Source: Mixophyes australis (lineage: Eukaryota > Chordata > Amphibia > Anura > Limnodynastidae). Taken from it: 64,000 nt of DNA. How positions within the stretch are numbered: position 1 is the stretch's first letter; each line of letters starts with the position of its first letter. A program made the translations under genes and the position numbers. The notes beneath the pieces are model-generated. The model saw nothing but the letters and a program-made list of their open reading frames with translations. It ran no database searches and was not told the DNA's origin. Shown in pieces: positions 1 to 11,483 of this stretch. The DNA is taken from positions 57,324,011-57,388,010 of the forward strand of contig JAVHZZ010000011.1 of assembly GCA_036250195.1 (NCBI GenBank). The letters run 5' to 3'.

Positions 1-1
1 C

Positions 2-655
2 AACACCTCTATCTCCCCTGTCCCCCAACTTCGCTGCCTCGGTGTCATCCTCGACTCCTCTCTCTCCTTTGGCCCCCACATTCTCTCTCTCGCTAAATCC
101 TGCCGCTTCCAGCTGCGTAACATCACTCGCATCCGGCCCTTCCTCTCCCAAGATGCCACCAAATGTCTTATTCACTCTCTGATCATTTCCCGCTTGGACT
201 ACTGCAACCTCCTCCTTACTGGCCTCCCCCACTCTCATCTCGCTCCCCTTTTCGATCTGCCCTCAACGCGGCCGCTAGGCTTATCTTCCTTTCTCGCCGC
301 TCCTCATCTGTCTCCCCCCTCTACCTATCCCTTCATTGGCTCCCCTTCCTCTACAGAATCCTCTTCAAGCTCCTTACTCTTACATACAAGGCCCTCGCCA
401 ACTCCACTGCACCCTACTTCTCCACCCTCCTCTCTATTCATGCTCCATCCCGCCCTCTCCGATCTACCAATGACCGTCGCCTCTCTTCCCCCCTGATCAC
501 CTCCTCCCATGCGCGTATCCAAGACTTTGCCCGCGCTGCCCCCCCCACTGGAACAAGCTCCCTCCCTCTATCAGAACTTCCCCTAATCTGTCCAGTTTCA
601 AATGGGCTCTAAAAACCCACCTTTTTCTTAAAGCCTTCCAGTATCCCACTTAATT
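2..655 (+). pseudogene. LINE reverse transcriptase, C-terminal fragment
   Basis: It encodes the thumb and connection part of a LINE reverse transcriptase. Recognisable blocks, in order, are a CLGV-LDSSLSF block near the start, SRLDYCNLLLTGLP at about 190-230, NAAARLIFLSRR at about 270-300, SLHWLPF-YRILFK at about 330-370, TYKAL at about 385-395, and an IQDFARAAP block near 520-540. The reading shifts frame near 255 and again near 545, so it is inactive. The plus-strand frame at 163-612 covers most of it. The order of blocks matches the minus-strand copy at 20678-21430, which supports the reading. Confidence 0.8.
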
Positions 656-1044
656 TCCTACCTTTTCTTCTACCTCTTCCCCTTCATTCCCCTTCCCTTA
701 TCCTTATCTCTCCCCTGTGTCTCTCTGTCTGTCTACCCCACCCCTTAGATTGTACGCTCCTCTGAGCAGTCCTGTCCTCACCACTCTTAACTCAGCTCTC
801 CAGCTACGTAGCCCTCCTCCTCGAGGACCCTCTTCCCCTCCCGTCCCCTCTCGCTCCTTCCTCTCCCCTCTGGGGGTTTCCCTGTCACCCGGGCCCTCCC
901 TCTCGGGCTCAGCCGTATGCAGGACCTTCCCCTCTCCCCTCCCCCGCCCCTCTAGCTGTGCTTTGAGCTCACCGAGTTACTGTGCTTATTGTTTACTGTA
1001 CTGTGCTGTCTCACCTTGTATTGTAACTTTGTTTGTCCCTGTAC

Positions 1045-1106
1045 GGCGCTACGGACGCCTAGTGGCGCCCTATAAATAAAAATTAATAATAATAATAATA
1101 ATAATC
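1045..1106 (+). repeat. LINE 3' terminal hairpin and AAT tail
   Basis: GGCGC (1045-1049) pairs with GCGCC (1065-1069) around a short loop. TAAATAAA and an (AAT)n run to about 1106 follow. The same hairpin with a TAA-type tail closes the copies at 12592-12756 and, reversed, at 20371-20440. In this LINE group the 3' hairpin is where reverse transcription starts; that role is known biology, while the hairpin is visible here. Confidence 0.7.
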
Positions 1107-2075
1107 CACGACTGGCCTAATATCCACTCTTTATGCTGAACTTTTCTCTGGACATATCGGACCAGAGAGATCCGCATGAATTGGCTTGGGAAAAGGGCAT
1201 TGGGGAACCCCTTGACCCCGAGGATTGGGGGGAAATTCATGAGAATGCTGCCTCTAGTTCCATATGTGTAAAAATCAAAGAAAATGTCTATAAAGTTTTG
1301 AACCAATGATACTATGTGCCAACTCGCCTTAAAAAAATGTTACCCGATACATCTGATCGCTGCTGGAGAAATTGCTCCATGGAAGGGACATTCATTCACA
1401 TTTGGTGGAATTGTATAAAGCTGGCTAACTTTTGGTTGGATATGAAAAATCTGATACTGCAATACTTCAGGTGTCGATCCCTAAGGAGCCTAAATTTTTC
1501 CTCCTTCCGCTAGGGATTCCTGGGGCTACGCGCCATCAAAATAAACTCATTCAACACATCTTAACAGCGGCCACATGCCAACTTGCAGCCGATTGGAAGC
1601 AACAAAATCCTCCCTCTATAATTAATCGAGTATGGCACGTACAGCGTATGGAATTTATGACCAGCATTCTCAATAATTCCTCCAAATCCTTTAACAAAAC
1701 CTGGTATCCAAGGTTATCCTTTTTCAATTTTTGTTCTCCCTTTTAGAAGGTACCAATCTATTCATCTCCTCTGTCTAATCCTTTACTAATTGCTGTCTTT
1801 ACGGTCACTTTCCTTCCTCCCCTTTTTCTTTTCCCGCCTTCTTCCTTCTTACGGCTCTAGCCACGCCGCCTCTCTCTCCCCTTCCTCTCCCTACCCTTTT
1901 CCTTACTTCTTATACAAAATTCAGAGTCACCTGACACTGACATATCAATGTTATTATCTCTTCTTGCTTTTGTTAGAAGCATGATTTATCTGACATTGCT
2001 AATAAGTTATTTTGACCCTTGTGGTCTGTCTGTATAATTTTGACTCTCCAAAATAAACCTTTAAAAAAAAAAAAA
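1107..2075 (+). mobile_element. L1-type LINE 3' end with poly(A) tail
   Basis: The C-terminal end of an L1-like ORF2, then a 3' UTR, then a pure A run at about 2062-2075. It lies directly against the LINE tail on its left and retroviral pol sequence on its right. It therefore probably inserted into the old ERV whose reading resumes at about 2096. No target duplication could be recognised because its left side is itself repeat. Confidence 0.7.
1184..1742 (+). pseudogene. L1 ORF2 C-terminal domain, broken
   Basis: The frame starting at 1184 reads AWEKGIGEPLDPEDWGEI, then an in-frame TGA at 1307-1309, then YYVPTRLKKMLPDTSDRCW and the HIWWNC motif typical of the cysteine-rich L1 C-terminus. The reading then moves to another frame (about 1432-1742) that contains the downstream L1 block with NKLIQHILTAA and NRVWHVQRMEFM. 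One nonsense codon and one frameshift make it inactive. Confidence 0.7.
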
Positions 2076-2554
2076 GAATGGTGAATGGTGAAGGAGCTAC
2101 AGATTAGTTTAAGATTTAAAGGAAATTAGTGAAATAGTTGAGAGCCAATTCCCAGCAGTGTCCAATCCAGCTGTCATCTTGATGCAAATCTCTTCTTCTG
2201 CAAATCATTTCTCTATCAATATTCTTGGCAGTTAAAAAGGGTAAGGAAAACAGCAAAGTACCTCTTTGGTTTCTCCTATAAAGGGGTATAATAAACATAG
2301 ACAGTGTCCCAAGAGTTTATAGATAACATCAATATCTTGGCACAAGTCTGACGTGACTGTTTTCACTCTTTTCAACCAGACAATGGGTCTGTTCTAAGTT
2401 AATGTGTAAATGTAGTATTGCTGTGTTCTGACTTGTTTATGTCATCAGTGTCTGATACTAAACATTTATTACTTTATTTCTCACAAACAAGACAAGGTTG
2501 TGAGGGATAAATTACAGACATGCCAGACAAAGATCAAATACTTGAGATACCCGC
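2076..2554 (+). mobile_element. Old ERV segment 1: RT fragment
   Basis: A decayed gamma-like retroviral RT region, clearly homologous to 6680-7146 of the young provirus: the stretches encoding QDLRGINKVVESQFP and NPAVILMQIP are still readable as DNA similarity around 2096-2190. It is riddled with stops and small indels. It ends exactly at the 5' LTR of the young provirus, and the same RT continues beyond the 3' LTR at 12324. The young provirus therefore landed inside it. Confidence 0.75.
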
Positions 2555-3367
2555 TGTCGAAGTCAGCAAATTGGATAAAGTCATTTCAATTAAAATCGAG
2601 CAAACTTGGTTGTCTTTGTCTGGAAAAGGGCACGTTACAACGTAAGAGGGCGTACGCAGCCACAACACGTGGCACTAACAGTATTTAGTCTTTTTACATA
2701 CATTCGCACAAACACGCTCACTTGTAAAATAGTACACATTAATGGTAGTTGCAACACATAGTCATTTATGTCGAAATATAGTAGTATTTATGTTTTATAT
2801 TAAAGATATATGCATATTAGTGAAATATATGAAACAGGTTGAAGGAATCATATCATGTGTGGTATCATAATAAACCTCTTAACATTTGCTACTGTTCGGT
2901 CCACTCTGCGAAGGAAACGCAGAGTGCATACGCAAGTTATGAATGATAGGGAATTATGAACTACTTAAGGCTAGGGAATCTTGGCGGGAAGAGCAGAGCA
3001 TACCCCCTGGAGAGATGACCCCCTCCCTTGGATTCTTTAGGATGAACTAGCCAATGATTGACAACCCATTGGACCTTTCTGAAACCTGGACCAATAGAAG
3101 CAAGCTATACCATCTCCATTGTATTACTGTATTCCTGTGTGCATATAAGCAGCAGCTTCACATCTAGTGTTCAGACATCTTGTCCCCAGACTTCAGGATT
3201 GAATGACTGTACACTGGATCCAGAGCGCCTGCGATAAGTAACGGCTGTACTTATTATCACTTCGCTTGAATATAGTATACTACTTTTTGCGAATAAATCT
3301 TTGTGCGTTGGAAACACAAATCGAGGTTCGACAATCGTTATTGGTTAGCGACAATACTCACTTAACA
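2555..3367 (+). repeat. Young ERV 5' LTR
   Basis: 813 bp, TGTCGAAG to TTAACA. Compared by eye with the 3' LTR it lacks a 27-bp stretch (present at about 11556-11582) and differs at about six positions. Several CCAAT boxes in both orientations lie around 3050-3105, then a TATA box and a poly(A) signal. The apparent ORF at 3266-3541 crosses from LTR into leader and is not considered a gene. Confidence 0.92.
3144..3297 (+). promoter_or_regulatory. Young ERV LTR core promoter and poly(A) signal
   Basis: TATAAG at 3144-3149 is a TATA box, placing transcription start at about 3170. AATAAA at 3292-3297 is the polyadenylation signal, giving an R region of roughly 130-140 bp. Identical sites occur in the 3' LTR (TATA near 12100, AATAAA at 12248-12253). 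The start and end of R are inferred from spacing. Confidence 0.7.
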
Positions 3368-3370
3368 ATT

Positions 3371-3388
3371 TGGGGGCTCGTCAGCTTT
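3371..3388 (+). promoter_or_regulatory. Primer binding site, tRNA-Pro type
   Basis: TGGGGGCTCGTC lies three bases after the LTR end, as in gammaretroviruses primed by tRNA-Pro. The first 12 bases agree with the standard tRNA-Pro site; the following bases (AGCTTT) diverge. Confidence 0.8.
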
Positions 3389-4326
3389 GGAGGTTTCGTT
3401 GCCGATGATACGCAAGACCAACGGAATTCGGTTAGTCAACAAAGGGTGGAGACGAGTCATAAACGGGTAAGAACGCGATGTGTTCAAAACCTGAATTTTA
3501 CTCTGTGCTGTGAAACCGAATGTCCGTTTTGCATTGTCTAGGGCACGCTAACTAGAACCTAGGGACAAAAGAGAAAACTGTTTCTTTTTACTGTCATTGT
3601 GCGTTTTAACTGTATTGCATTGCTTAGCGTATGTGTATTTCCTGCTGTGTGTACGCGAACTTCCGGTAGATTTTCCACGTGGTTAAACAATCGTTTTGAT
3701 AGTTATTATATGTGCATAGTATAATTACTTGTGAAAACCTCTGAGACATTATTACTGTTGTTGGGAACTTTTGATTTTCTGCGCAGAAAAGGTGTATAGT
3801 GTGTGATTTTGTAACATAGATACACTGTTTTATTGTTGATTGTGCTCAGTTGCTGTCTGATGAGGCGGGTTGCCCAACTGAAGGATGGTATACAGGGCAG
3901 GTATACTGAATGCGAAAACCGGGTTTTCGCAAAGCGCTACCAATAGATCGCAAGGTTTGCTAATAACTAGTATAGGTAGGCAGTGCGATCTAACCACACG
4001 ACAACCGTTAGTGCGAATTGGTGAAGCAGCTAGGAGGAATTACATTGTAAAGGCTGGTTGATTGTATCGACTTTGTTCTCCCCGTTATAATAAACTCAAC
4101 AGATTTTTTGGGGTTTAGCCAGGGTATCGAGGAGCTGATAGCCCTTGGGTCCCACAGTGATATTGTCTGTGTTAGGGGTCCTTGTTTAGTACGAGAGGAA
4201 GCGAGTGGACGCGGCTTGAGCAAATATGTCCACGGCCAGAAAGAGATCTCTAGCGGTAGAGTGTTCATAGCAAAAGGTTGAAAGTGTTTTTGGAAGTGTG
4301 GTCTGCATAGATTGGTGTTGTTCAAC
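3389..4326 (+). other. ERV leader (packaging region), non-coding
   Basis: About 0.94 kb between the primer site and the first gag ATG. No conserved coding sequence is seen. By position it holds the splice donor and packaging signal, but neither could be pinpointed. Confidence 0.6.
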
Positions 4327-5949
4327 ATGGGTGCTAAGCATACGCTAGAGATGGCCAGTATACTGCCTAAGGAAGGTCCTATATGTTCAGCGAGATTTCT
4401 CATGTGTAAGAAATATGGTGCATACGCAACTGCATATTGCGACACGTGGGTCAAGATGACCAAAGATTGTGATAGGCTTTCCCAACAATAGGGAGTTTTA
4501 ATGCAGAGGTACTAAATACTGTAAAAGATAAAGTATGGTTGATTAAGTCAACGAAAAAGAGAAATAGACATAATGATTGTTTAAAATTGTGGCAAATGGA
4601 AGGTAACACGTGGCAGAACAGCGAATGCACCACGGAAGTAGGCGTGGCGAAAAGCGCACGCATGGCGGAAGTAGCCGTTGAGAAGCGTGGCGAACTCAGC
4701 GCAAGCGCGCCCCCACCACCTTCTGTGGCGGGAGGGGTAAGTACAGCCGTTATTAAAACCGAAAAAAGAGAAATTGCTAAGTTATATCCTGTTTTAAGTC
4801 AGTTTAAAACAAGTGTATCAGAAGATGAAGATGAACCCACTGTGATTTCGGCCATTGTTCATGCTGTTAATATGCTAGAGGTTCAGCGTAAGTATGGGAA
4901 AGGAGCAATGGCTGAGATAGGTGAGAGTAGTGTGATCACTAGGAGTGATAGCGTTCTAAATCTTGAAACAACGGATCCGGTAGTGACTTCTGGAGCCAGT
5001 GAACCAGTGGGTGCGTACCCAGTCCGCACAATATCAGTTCCCAATGGGAAACCGGATAAGGATGGTGTAGTTCCTTTAAGAAATGTTACAATGCATTGTC
5101 CCTGGACTAGATCAAAATTACGTTCCATTATGACTGAATTCCCAGATCCTAGAAAAGAGTTGGCTAAATGTCAGAAGTTTGCTAAAGACTTAGGAAATGC
5201 ACACGAACCAACCAATAAGGATTGGCGTGTAGTGTTGAGGGCGTGTCTTCCTCCCAATACTGACATACAAAAATTTGTTAAAGATTGTTTGTTGGATGAA
5301 GATGACACCTTGACTGATGAGATTAACCAAGAAAATATAGAACAAATTGTTAAACATTTAACCATCCATTTTCCAGTAGTAGCGAATTCGAGTAAAATTT
5401 TCACCATCAAGCAGAAAGATAGTGAGACAGCAGCATATTACTTCATTAGAGCTATAGCAGCGATAACATGGTTCACTGGGATATCAAACATAGGTGAGGA
5501 CCCACATCATAGGGAAGTAGCTGTAGGAGTACTAATGGATGGTCTTAGGGAAAATTTAAAAACCAGAGTACAAACCACATTACCTAATTGGAGAGGCATC
5601 ACAGTAGATTCTCTTAGGGAGTCTGCTGTGGAGCATGACAGAAACCTTTTTTAGAAAGAAGGAGGAGAAAAGTGATAGGTTAATGACGGTGAGTATACAG
5701 GCTCTAGAGGAGATGCATACACGACCACCAGATTACAACCCACATAATAAGAAACATAGAGTGATCAGATGTTTCAATTGTAATGAAGAAGGACACTTTA
5801 GGAGGGATTGTAAAAAGGACAGATACAACCTTAGAGGTGGGACACATAGATATCCTCCACGGAAGAACTCACATAGACTAGAAGACTCACATCTACCCGC
5901 ACATATTATAACAGCAAATGCTGTGTGGGAAAGCGATAGTCAGCGCTAG
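4327..5949 (+). pseudogene. gag: Young ERV gag
   Basis: The structural polyprotein (matrix, capsid, nucleocapsid). I take the start at ATG 4327 because it begins Met-Gly-Ala, a myristoylation-type N-terminus. This first frame stops at 4489-4491. The reading continues in another frame from about 4491 to 5654, and after a shift at the T-run near 5646 it runs to UAG 5947-5949. The last part carries one retroviral Cys-His box, CFNCNEEGHFRRDC, at about 5770-5811, followed by a basic tail. With two frameshifts no full gag can be made. UAG ends gag and lies in frame with pol. Confidence 0.85.
5947..5949 (+). promoter_or_regulatory. UAG readthrough stop between gag and pol
   Basis: gag's last frame and the protease frame are the same frame, separated only by this TAG. 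The next bases are GGGTCAGGTC, purine-rich as at the gammaretroviral readthrough site. Known gammaretroviruses make Gag-Pol by about 5% readthrough of UAG helped by a downstream pseudoknot. The frame relation is seen; readthrough is inferred. Confidence 0.7.
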
Positions 5950-8900
5950 GGGTCAGGTCATACCTGTAGTCTACAGCCAGTGAGGTTAACTGAGAGTCAG
6001 ATAGAAGAACCAACAATGATAGTTGACATAGCTGGTAGGAAGCAAACCTTTCTTGTAGATACAGGGGCGGCCCGATCTGTAATAACCTCTCCTTTCAATC
6101 TACAGGTGACCAGTAAAACTATTCCAGCCATGGGGGTAATGGGAAAAGTGTTGCATTATCCACTAACTAAACCTGCTGAAGTTACTATCGGGCCCCTGCA
6201 TACCAAGCATTCGTTTCTCTTGGCTGTGGCGGCTCCTACTAACTTGCTGGGAAGAGACTTGTTATGTAAAATGGGATGTGTCATATACTGTACTTCTGAT
6301 GGTGGGTTCTTAGATATACCGGAGAAGGTCGCACATGAGGTACAGGATATATTGGACACCCCTCAAAGGTTAAAGTTACACTCTCCTGTTATAGAACAAA
6401 GTCCATCTCAAGTAAAGGGGATGTTGCTGGAAATACCAGGTTCACTATGGACCAGAGATGGACAGGACACTGGACTGATGGCAAACGTAGCCCCTGTCAT
6501 GGTCAATCTAAAAAGTGGTAGGATAGCTCCAAAAATCCCACAGTATCCATTAAAACCGGAGGTGGAACTAGGAGTATATCCTGTTATTGAAAGGCTGTTA
6601 CAACAAGGGATTTTAATTTGTACAGCCAGTACAGCAAATAGTCCCATTTTCCCTGTGAAGAAGAGTGGGGGGCAGGGGCTATAGATTAGTCCAGGACTTA
6701 AGGGGAATTAATAAAGTTGTTGAGAGCCAATTCCCCGTAGTGCCAAATCCAGCTGTCATCCTCATGCAGATTCCACCGTCTGCTAGTCACTTTACTGTCA
6801 TTGATCTATGTTCTGCTTTCTTCTCAGTCCCTCTTCACCCTGACTGCCAATACCTTTTTGCATTCTCCTACCGGGGAGTGCAATACACATGGACCAGACT
6901 ACCCCAGGGGTTCATTGACAGCCCCAGTATTTTCTCCCAAGCCTTACATGACTGTTTGCAATCCTTTCAACCCCACAATGGGTCTGTTCTAATTCAATAT
7001 GTGGACGATTTGTTGCTGTGCTCTGATTCTTTTATGTCATGTTTACATGATACTAAATTGTTGTTGCTTCATCTTTCACAAACAGGGCACAAGGTGGCAA
7101 AGGATAAATTACAGCCATGTCAGACTAAGGTCAAATACTTAGGACACTGCCTCACTAAGGGGCTAAGACACCTGACAACCAACAGGATTGAGGCCATACA
7201 ACACATGACTCTGCCGCAGAGCCAGAAGCAGATTCATACTTTCCTGGGGATGTGTGGATACTGTAGATCCTGGATCCCAGGTTTTTCTATTCTGGCATTA
7301 CCATTGCAGGAGCTAGTCTCTTCCTCAAAACCAGAACGTGTTGTACACACAGAAGAGTCAGAGCAAGCGTTCTTTAATCTTAAAGATAGTCTGACTAGAG
7401 CACCTGCATTGGGAATACCTGATTATGAAAAGCCTTTTGAGCTATACTGTACGGAAGCTGATGGTTGTGCAGCAGGTGTCCTCACACAGAAACATGGTGA
7501 CGCTAGCAGACCAGTAGCATACTACAGTGCACAATTGGACAATGTGGCAAGATCACTCCCAACATGTCTCAGAAGTGTAGCAGCAACTGCTCTTCTGGTA
7601 AGTAAGAGCGAGGACGTAGTATTAGGACATAATTCAACTGTCTATACACCCCATGCTGTATCAGCTCTGTTAAATTCAGCCCAAACCAGACATATTTCTT
7701 CAGCTAGATTCACAAAGTGGGAACTAGCCCTGATGGCACCCTCAAACATCACCATCAAATGATGTAGCACCTTAAATCCAGCTACATACCTTCCATATGT
7801 GTCTCTAGAGACACAAAGGGTGGGAGGTGAGGAGACCCTGGTTGATGATGAGTTAGGCAAGAATACTGACACGCATGACTGTATGGATCACCTTTACTGC
7901 AAGGCCCGACATACGTGACACCCCCTTAGAAAATGTAGATTTTACGTTTTATACAGACGGGAGTTGTCATAGACAGACAGAGACGGGAGAGCTATGTACT
8001 GGTTACGCTGTTGTAGACGATCAGGATGTGGTAGAAGCTGAACCCCTTGGTCCACCTCACTCAGCCCAGGTGGTGGAACTAGTAGCATTAAGGAGAGCGT
8101 GTGAGTTGGCAGAGTGTAAATCTGCCAATATATATACTGACTCTAGGTACGCCTTCGGGGTAGTGCATCATTTCGGGGCCCTTTGGCGTCTTAGAAACTA
8201 TATGACAGCAGCAGGTACGCCAGTGGCACACTCACAACACATATAAGGACTTCTGACAGCGATACAGTTACCCAGAACAGTAGCCGTCATAAAGTGCAAA
8301 GCCCATACCTTTGAAGCAGACCCAGTGTCATTGGGCAACAACAGGGCAGACGAAGCTGCTAAATGGGCAGCAGGGCAACCTAGGACTGTATCGACCGAGA
8401 CTATGATGGTTTTTCAGACATTAGACATGCAGAAATTAATTAAAGATTTGTGTTCCCTGCAGGAAAAGGCGGTCTGGAAGGCAAAGGGATGTGGTCAAGA
8501 GTCCTCAGGACTCTGGAGGGATGGACAAGGTAAGCCTGTAGCTCCCCGAACGTACTATCCAAGCCTGGCTGAAGCAGCACATGGCCTGACTCACCTGGGT
8601 AAAGAAGGTATGTGCAAACTGGTGAGAGCATACTGGTGTGCTCCTGGATTTTCCTCTCAGGCTGGTAAGAAGGCAATGTCATGTCTTACTTGTTTGAGGA
8701 AAAATATCGGGAAAACTATTCCAACTGAGCCATCCCACATCCCTCCTACAGACGGACCTTTTCAGGTAATACAAATTGACTATATCCAATTACCACCGTG
8801 CAGGAATCTAAAGTATGTGTTAGTGTGTATTGATGTGTTTTCCGGTTGGGTAGAAGCATATCCGGCAGCCACTAATACTGCTGTGTTCACTGCAAAGAAA

Positions 8901-9607
8901 ATTGTACAAGATTTTGTATGTAGGTTTGGTATCCCTCGAATCATTGAAAGTGATAGGGGTACCCACTTTACTGGTGATATCTTCCAAAATATGTGTAACT
9001 CATGGGAATCGGTAGCAGACTTCACACCCCTTACCGACCACAAGCCAGTGGTAAGGTGGAGAGAGTAAATGGTACTATAAAGAACAAGCTTGGTAAGGTA
9101 ATGGCTGAAACTGGGTTGGCATGGCCTGAGGCTTTGCCATTGGTCCTCCATAGCATTTGGACCACTCCTAGACCTCCTCTTAATCTGTCCCCCTTTGAGA
9201 TACTGTTCGGACGACAACCTCATTTGATCGTGAGTCCACAAGACGACTTGAAGTGTAATAATGAAGTGACTGTACAAAATCTTATAAGAATGAGTAGACA
9301 GCTAAAACAACAACAACAAAAACTAAAAATGCTGTCACCTGGTATGCCAGAAATGAACTGTCATGATGTTGAACCTGGAGACTATGTTATGATCCGCAAT
9401 TTCTTACGTTCAGGTTGTTTAACAGACCGTTGGGAAGGCCCGTACCAAGTGCTGCTGACCAGTACTACATCACTGAAGGTTGCAGAGAGAGACACTTGGG
9501 TCCATTCCACCCACTGCAGGAGAGTCCATAATCCGGAGAAAGTGCAAGATAAAACTGAGACCGACGTCATAGATCTGTCACTTGTGAGTCTGTTCCGGGA
9601 GACCTAA
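5950..9607 (+). pseudogene. pol: Young ERV pro-pol (protease, RT, RNase H, integrase)
   Basis: The protease has LVDTGAARS (about 6053-6080). RT has LPQGFIDSP (about 6900-6926) and catalytic YVDD (about 7000-7011). The tether carries a TGA at 7760-7762. RNase H has FYTDGS (about 7948-7965), TDSRYA and GNNRADEA; a TAA at 8244-8246 interrupts it. Integrase has the HH-CC finger (HGLTHL, then CLTC at about 8680), Asp of IDYIQLP, Asp of ESDRGTHF, Glu of VERVNG, and a C-terminal GPYQV (GPY/F) motif. Frameshifts lie at about 6665-6684 (in a G run) and about 9000. The order is standard for class I ERVs. It is not functional as read. Confidence 0.88.
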
Positions 9608-9664
9608 AGCCTGCAGTCGAGACACCTGAACCAGAGACGTTGCCTCAGAACTATCTTTCCAGCG

Positions 9665-11454
9665 ATGGAGTGGCGGTTTTTGTTTTTCTTTTGTTCCAGG
9701 ATTTTCCTTGTTTTTAGTCTTTCTAGGACATTCTATTTTTGTGAAGGATAATGGAGGACGGAGGAAGGTTCTGGTAGTGATGCGGATGAGATGGAGGCAG
9801 AGGAAAAGTTATTAGAATACTCAGAGCAGCCCATTATCAAACTTGGTCCGGGGGTTATGAAAAGGTCTGCAAGCTCAGGAACTCGGAGGCAGTGTGAGGG
9901 GCTATTGTCGAATGAGTATTGTATCTGCAAGTTTTGTGACTCCCTAGTTGAAGAGAGATGCATCCAACGATGCCAGTCCACCAGTACTCTGAATATAGGC
10001 GGGCATCCTTTGGAGGATTATCACTCCCTGGTGGGTAAGGTGCTAAACCAAGCTGAGTGTTGGGTGTGCTCTCACGTGCCGCAAGGGCAGCATAATATAG
10101 GACAAGTGCCATTCCCTCTAAACATATCCAAAGTACTCGAATTGAGGGGTGGGAAGCCCATGGACGGGAGGTACAATAACACTAGGTCCCCTAGTCTGAC
10201 GCTTCGACAATACTCCATAGACAGATCTTTGCTGTGTCTAAATATCTCTCATGCAAAACGTCTGGAGAATTGGGAAGCTGACCCATCAGATCAGACAATG
10301 GCTCGCCACACTCATTTTAGAGGGAGACTCACAAGGTCACCAATAGGCAGGAATGTTGATGGAAGTCACAAATTAGGGCGTATAACCAAACATAAGAAGG
10401 TATCCCTTGGAAAAGTCTCTATAGATAATTGTAAAAATGTCATCCATGCGACATGTGTCTCGAGCAAATGAAGACACTGGGCATGGGTAGTTTTATCAAA
10501 ACTCTGTGTGATATAATTCATGGGCATACTGTTCCTTATGTTCTCCCTGATGATGTGTATTTTGTTTGTGGAAGGAAAGCTTATTCCTGGGTGACTCCGA
10601 GTTCCAAGGGCTTGTGCTTCTTAGCTAAACTGGTTCCTGAAATTATGACTATTACTCATGAAGAAATGGTTGGTATTCACAAGACTACATCACCACTATA
10701 CGTACACACACAGTATGAACACCGTGGCAAGAGAAATATGATTCCTGGTGAGGAGCCCATAGCTACAAAATTGATTAGTGAGACCGCTGGGTTTCAAGTA
10801 ATGGTTGATCTAGATCTCACCAGGACCGCTCGGGGAACATTAAACTTTAAATATATCCAAGACCTAGCTAAATTAATAGATAATATCATCGAGATGTATG
10901 ATGACACTTTCAGGTATACTGGAAGGGAGCTACAAGCGTACAAGAAGGAGTTGGTGCAACATAGACTGGTACTAAATTATCTCACCTCTATTACTGGTGG
11001 GTACTGTGTGACACTGGCCACCCAGTTCGGTGTTAAATGTTGCACGTACATCACCCATAATACGGATGACCCTAAAGAGGTTATAGACCGGAAGATGGAT
11101 GAAATTTTGCAACTAAAATGGGAATTTCGAAAGAACCATAATTCTTCGTTATATGAGGTCGGGGAAAAGGTGGCAGGTTGGTTCTCGTAGTTGAACCCTG
11201 TGAAATGGTTCTTCGGTCTGGGGGAGTGGGTACAGGAAATGGTTGCTAGTGTAGGTAAGCTCCTTCTCCTTATACTGGGTGTCATCTTAGCAATTGGTTT
11301 ATGTGTCAAATGTGTTCCTACTGTGTTGAAAGGTGGAAAATGGTCTCCTAGGAGTAACGCTGAGAAAGACACTGAAAGGGTGGTTCCAGATACCGAGATC
11401 ATGGTCTGTGAAGAAGTATTGTATAATCCTGAACTTGAAACGGTGATTGGGTGA
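9665..11454 (+). pseudogene. env: Young ERV env (SU and TM)
   Basis: ATG 9665 opens a hydrophobic, signal-peptide-like run, broken by TAA 9749-9751. The same frame resumes and reads to 10471 (SU, Cys-rich). A shift near 10455-10470 moves it to the frame 10453-11454, which has a single TAG at 11188-11190. A furin-type RGKR is at about 10723-10734, heptad-like sequence follows, then a Cys-X10-CC motif (about 11004-11043), a tryptophan-rich membrane-proximal stretch, and a leucine-rich membrane segment at about 11254-11313 with a short tail. Two stops and one frameshift make it defective. Related broken copies lie at 21537-22316, 34583-34996 and 37037-37571. Confidence 0.85.
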
Positions 11455-11471
11455 TAGTTTGTTACACTATC

Positions 11472-11483
11472 AAAGGGTGGAGC
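11472..11483 (+). promoter_or_regulatory. Polypurine tract
   Basis: AAAGGGTGGAGC sits directly before the TG of the 3' LTR, the position of the plus-strand primer in retroviruses. Confidence 0.75.

Larger units (their letters stand above)
1..1106 (+). mobile_element. LINE (L2/CR1-like group), 3' half
   Basis: A non-LTR retrotransposon, cut at its 5' side by the window edge. It holds the C-terminal part of a reverse transcriptase, a C-rich 3' UTR (about 656-1040), a short terminal hairpin and an AAT microsatellite tail. The same family recurs on the other strand at 20358-21536 and as a bare tail at 12592-12756. The family is assigned by protein resemblance and by the hairpin-plus-microsatellite 3' end; the exact clade (L2, CR1 or Rex-like) is not settled. 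The open frame at 717-1079 is a chance frame in the 3' UTR. Confidence 0.8.

Noticed and set aside
717..1079. Open frame rich in Ser/Pro
   Set aside because: Lies in the C-rich LINE 3' UTR and ends in the terminal hairpin; composition explains it.
3371..3388. Possible tRNA gene
   Set aside because: Only the primer-binding site complementary to a tRNA 3' end is present; no cloverleaf was seen here or elsewhere in the window.
3266..3541. 91-codon frame near the 5' LTR end
   Set aside because: Spans LTR U5, primer site and leader; no retroviral gene is expected or recognised there.
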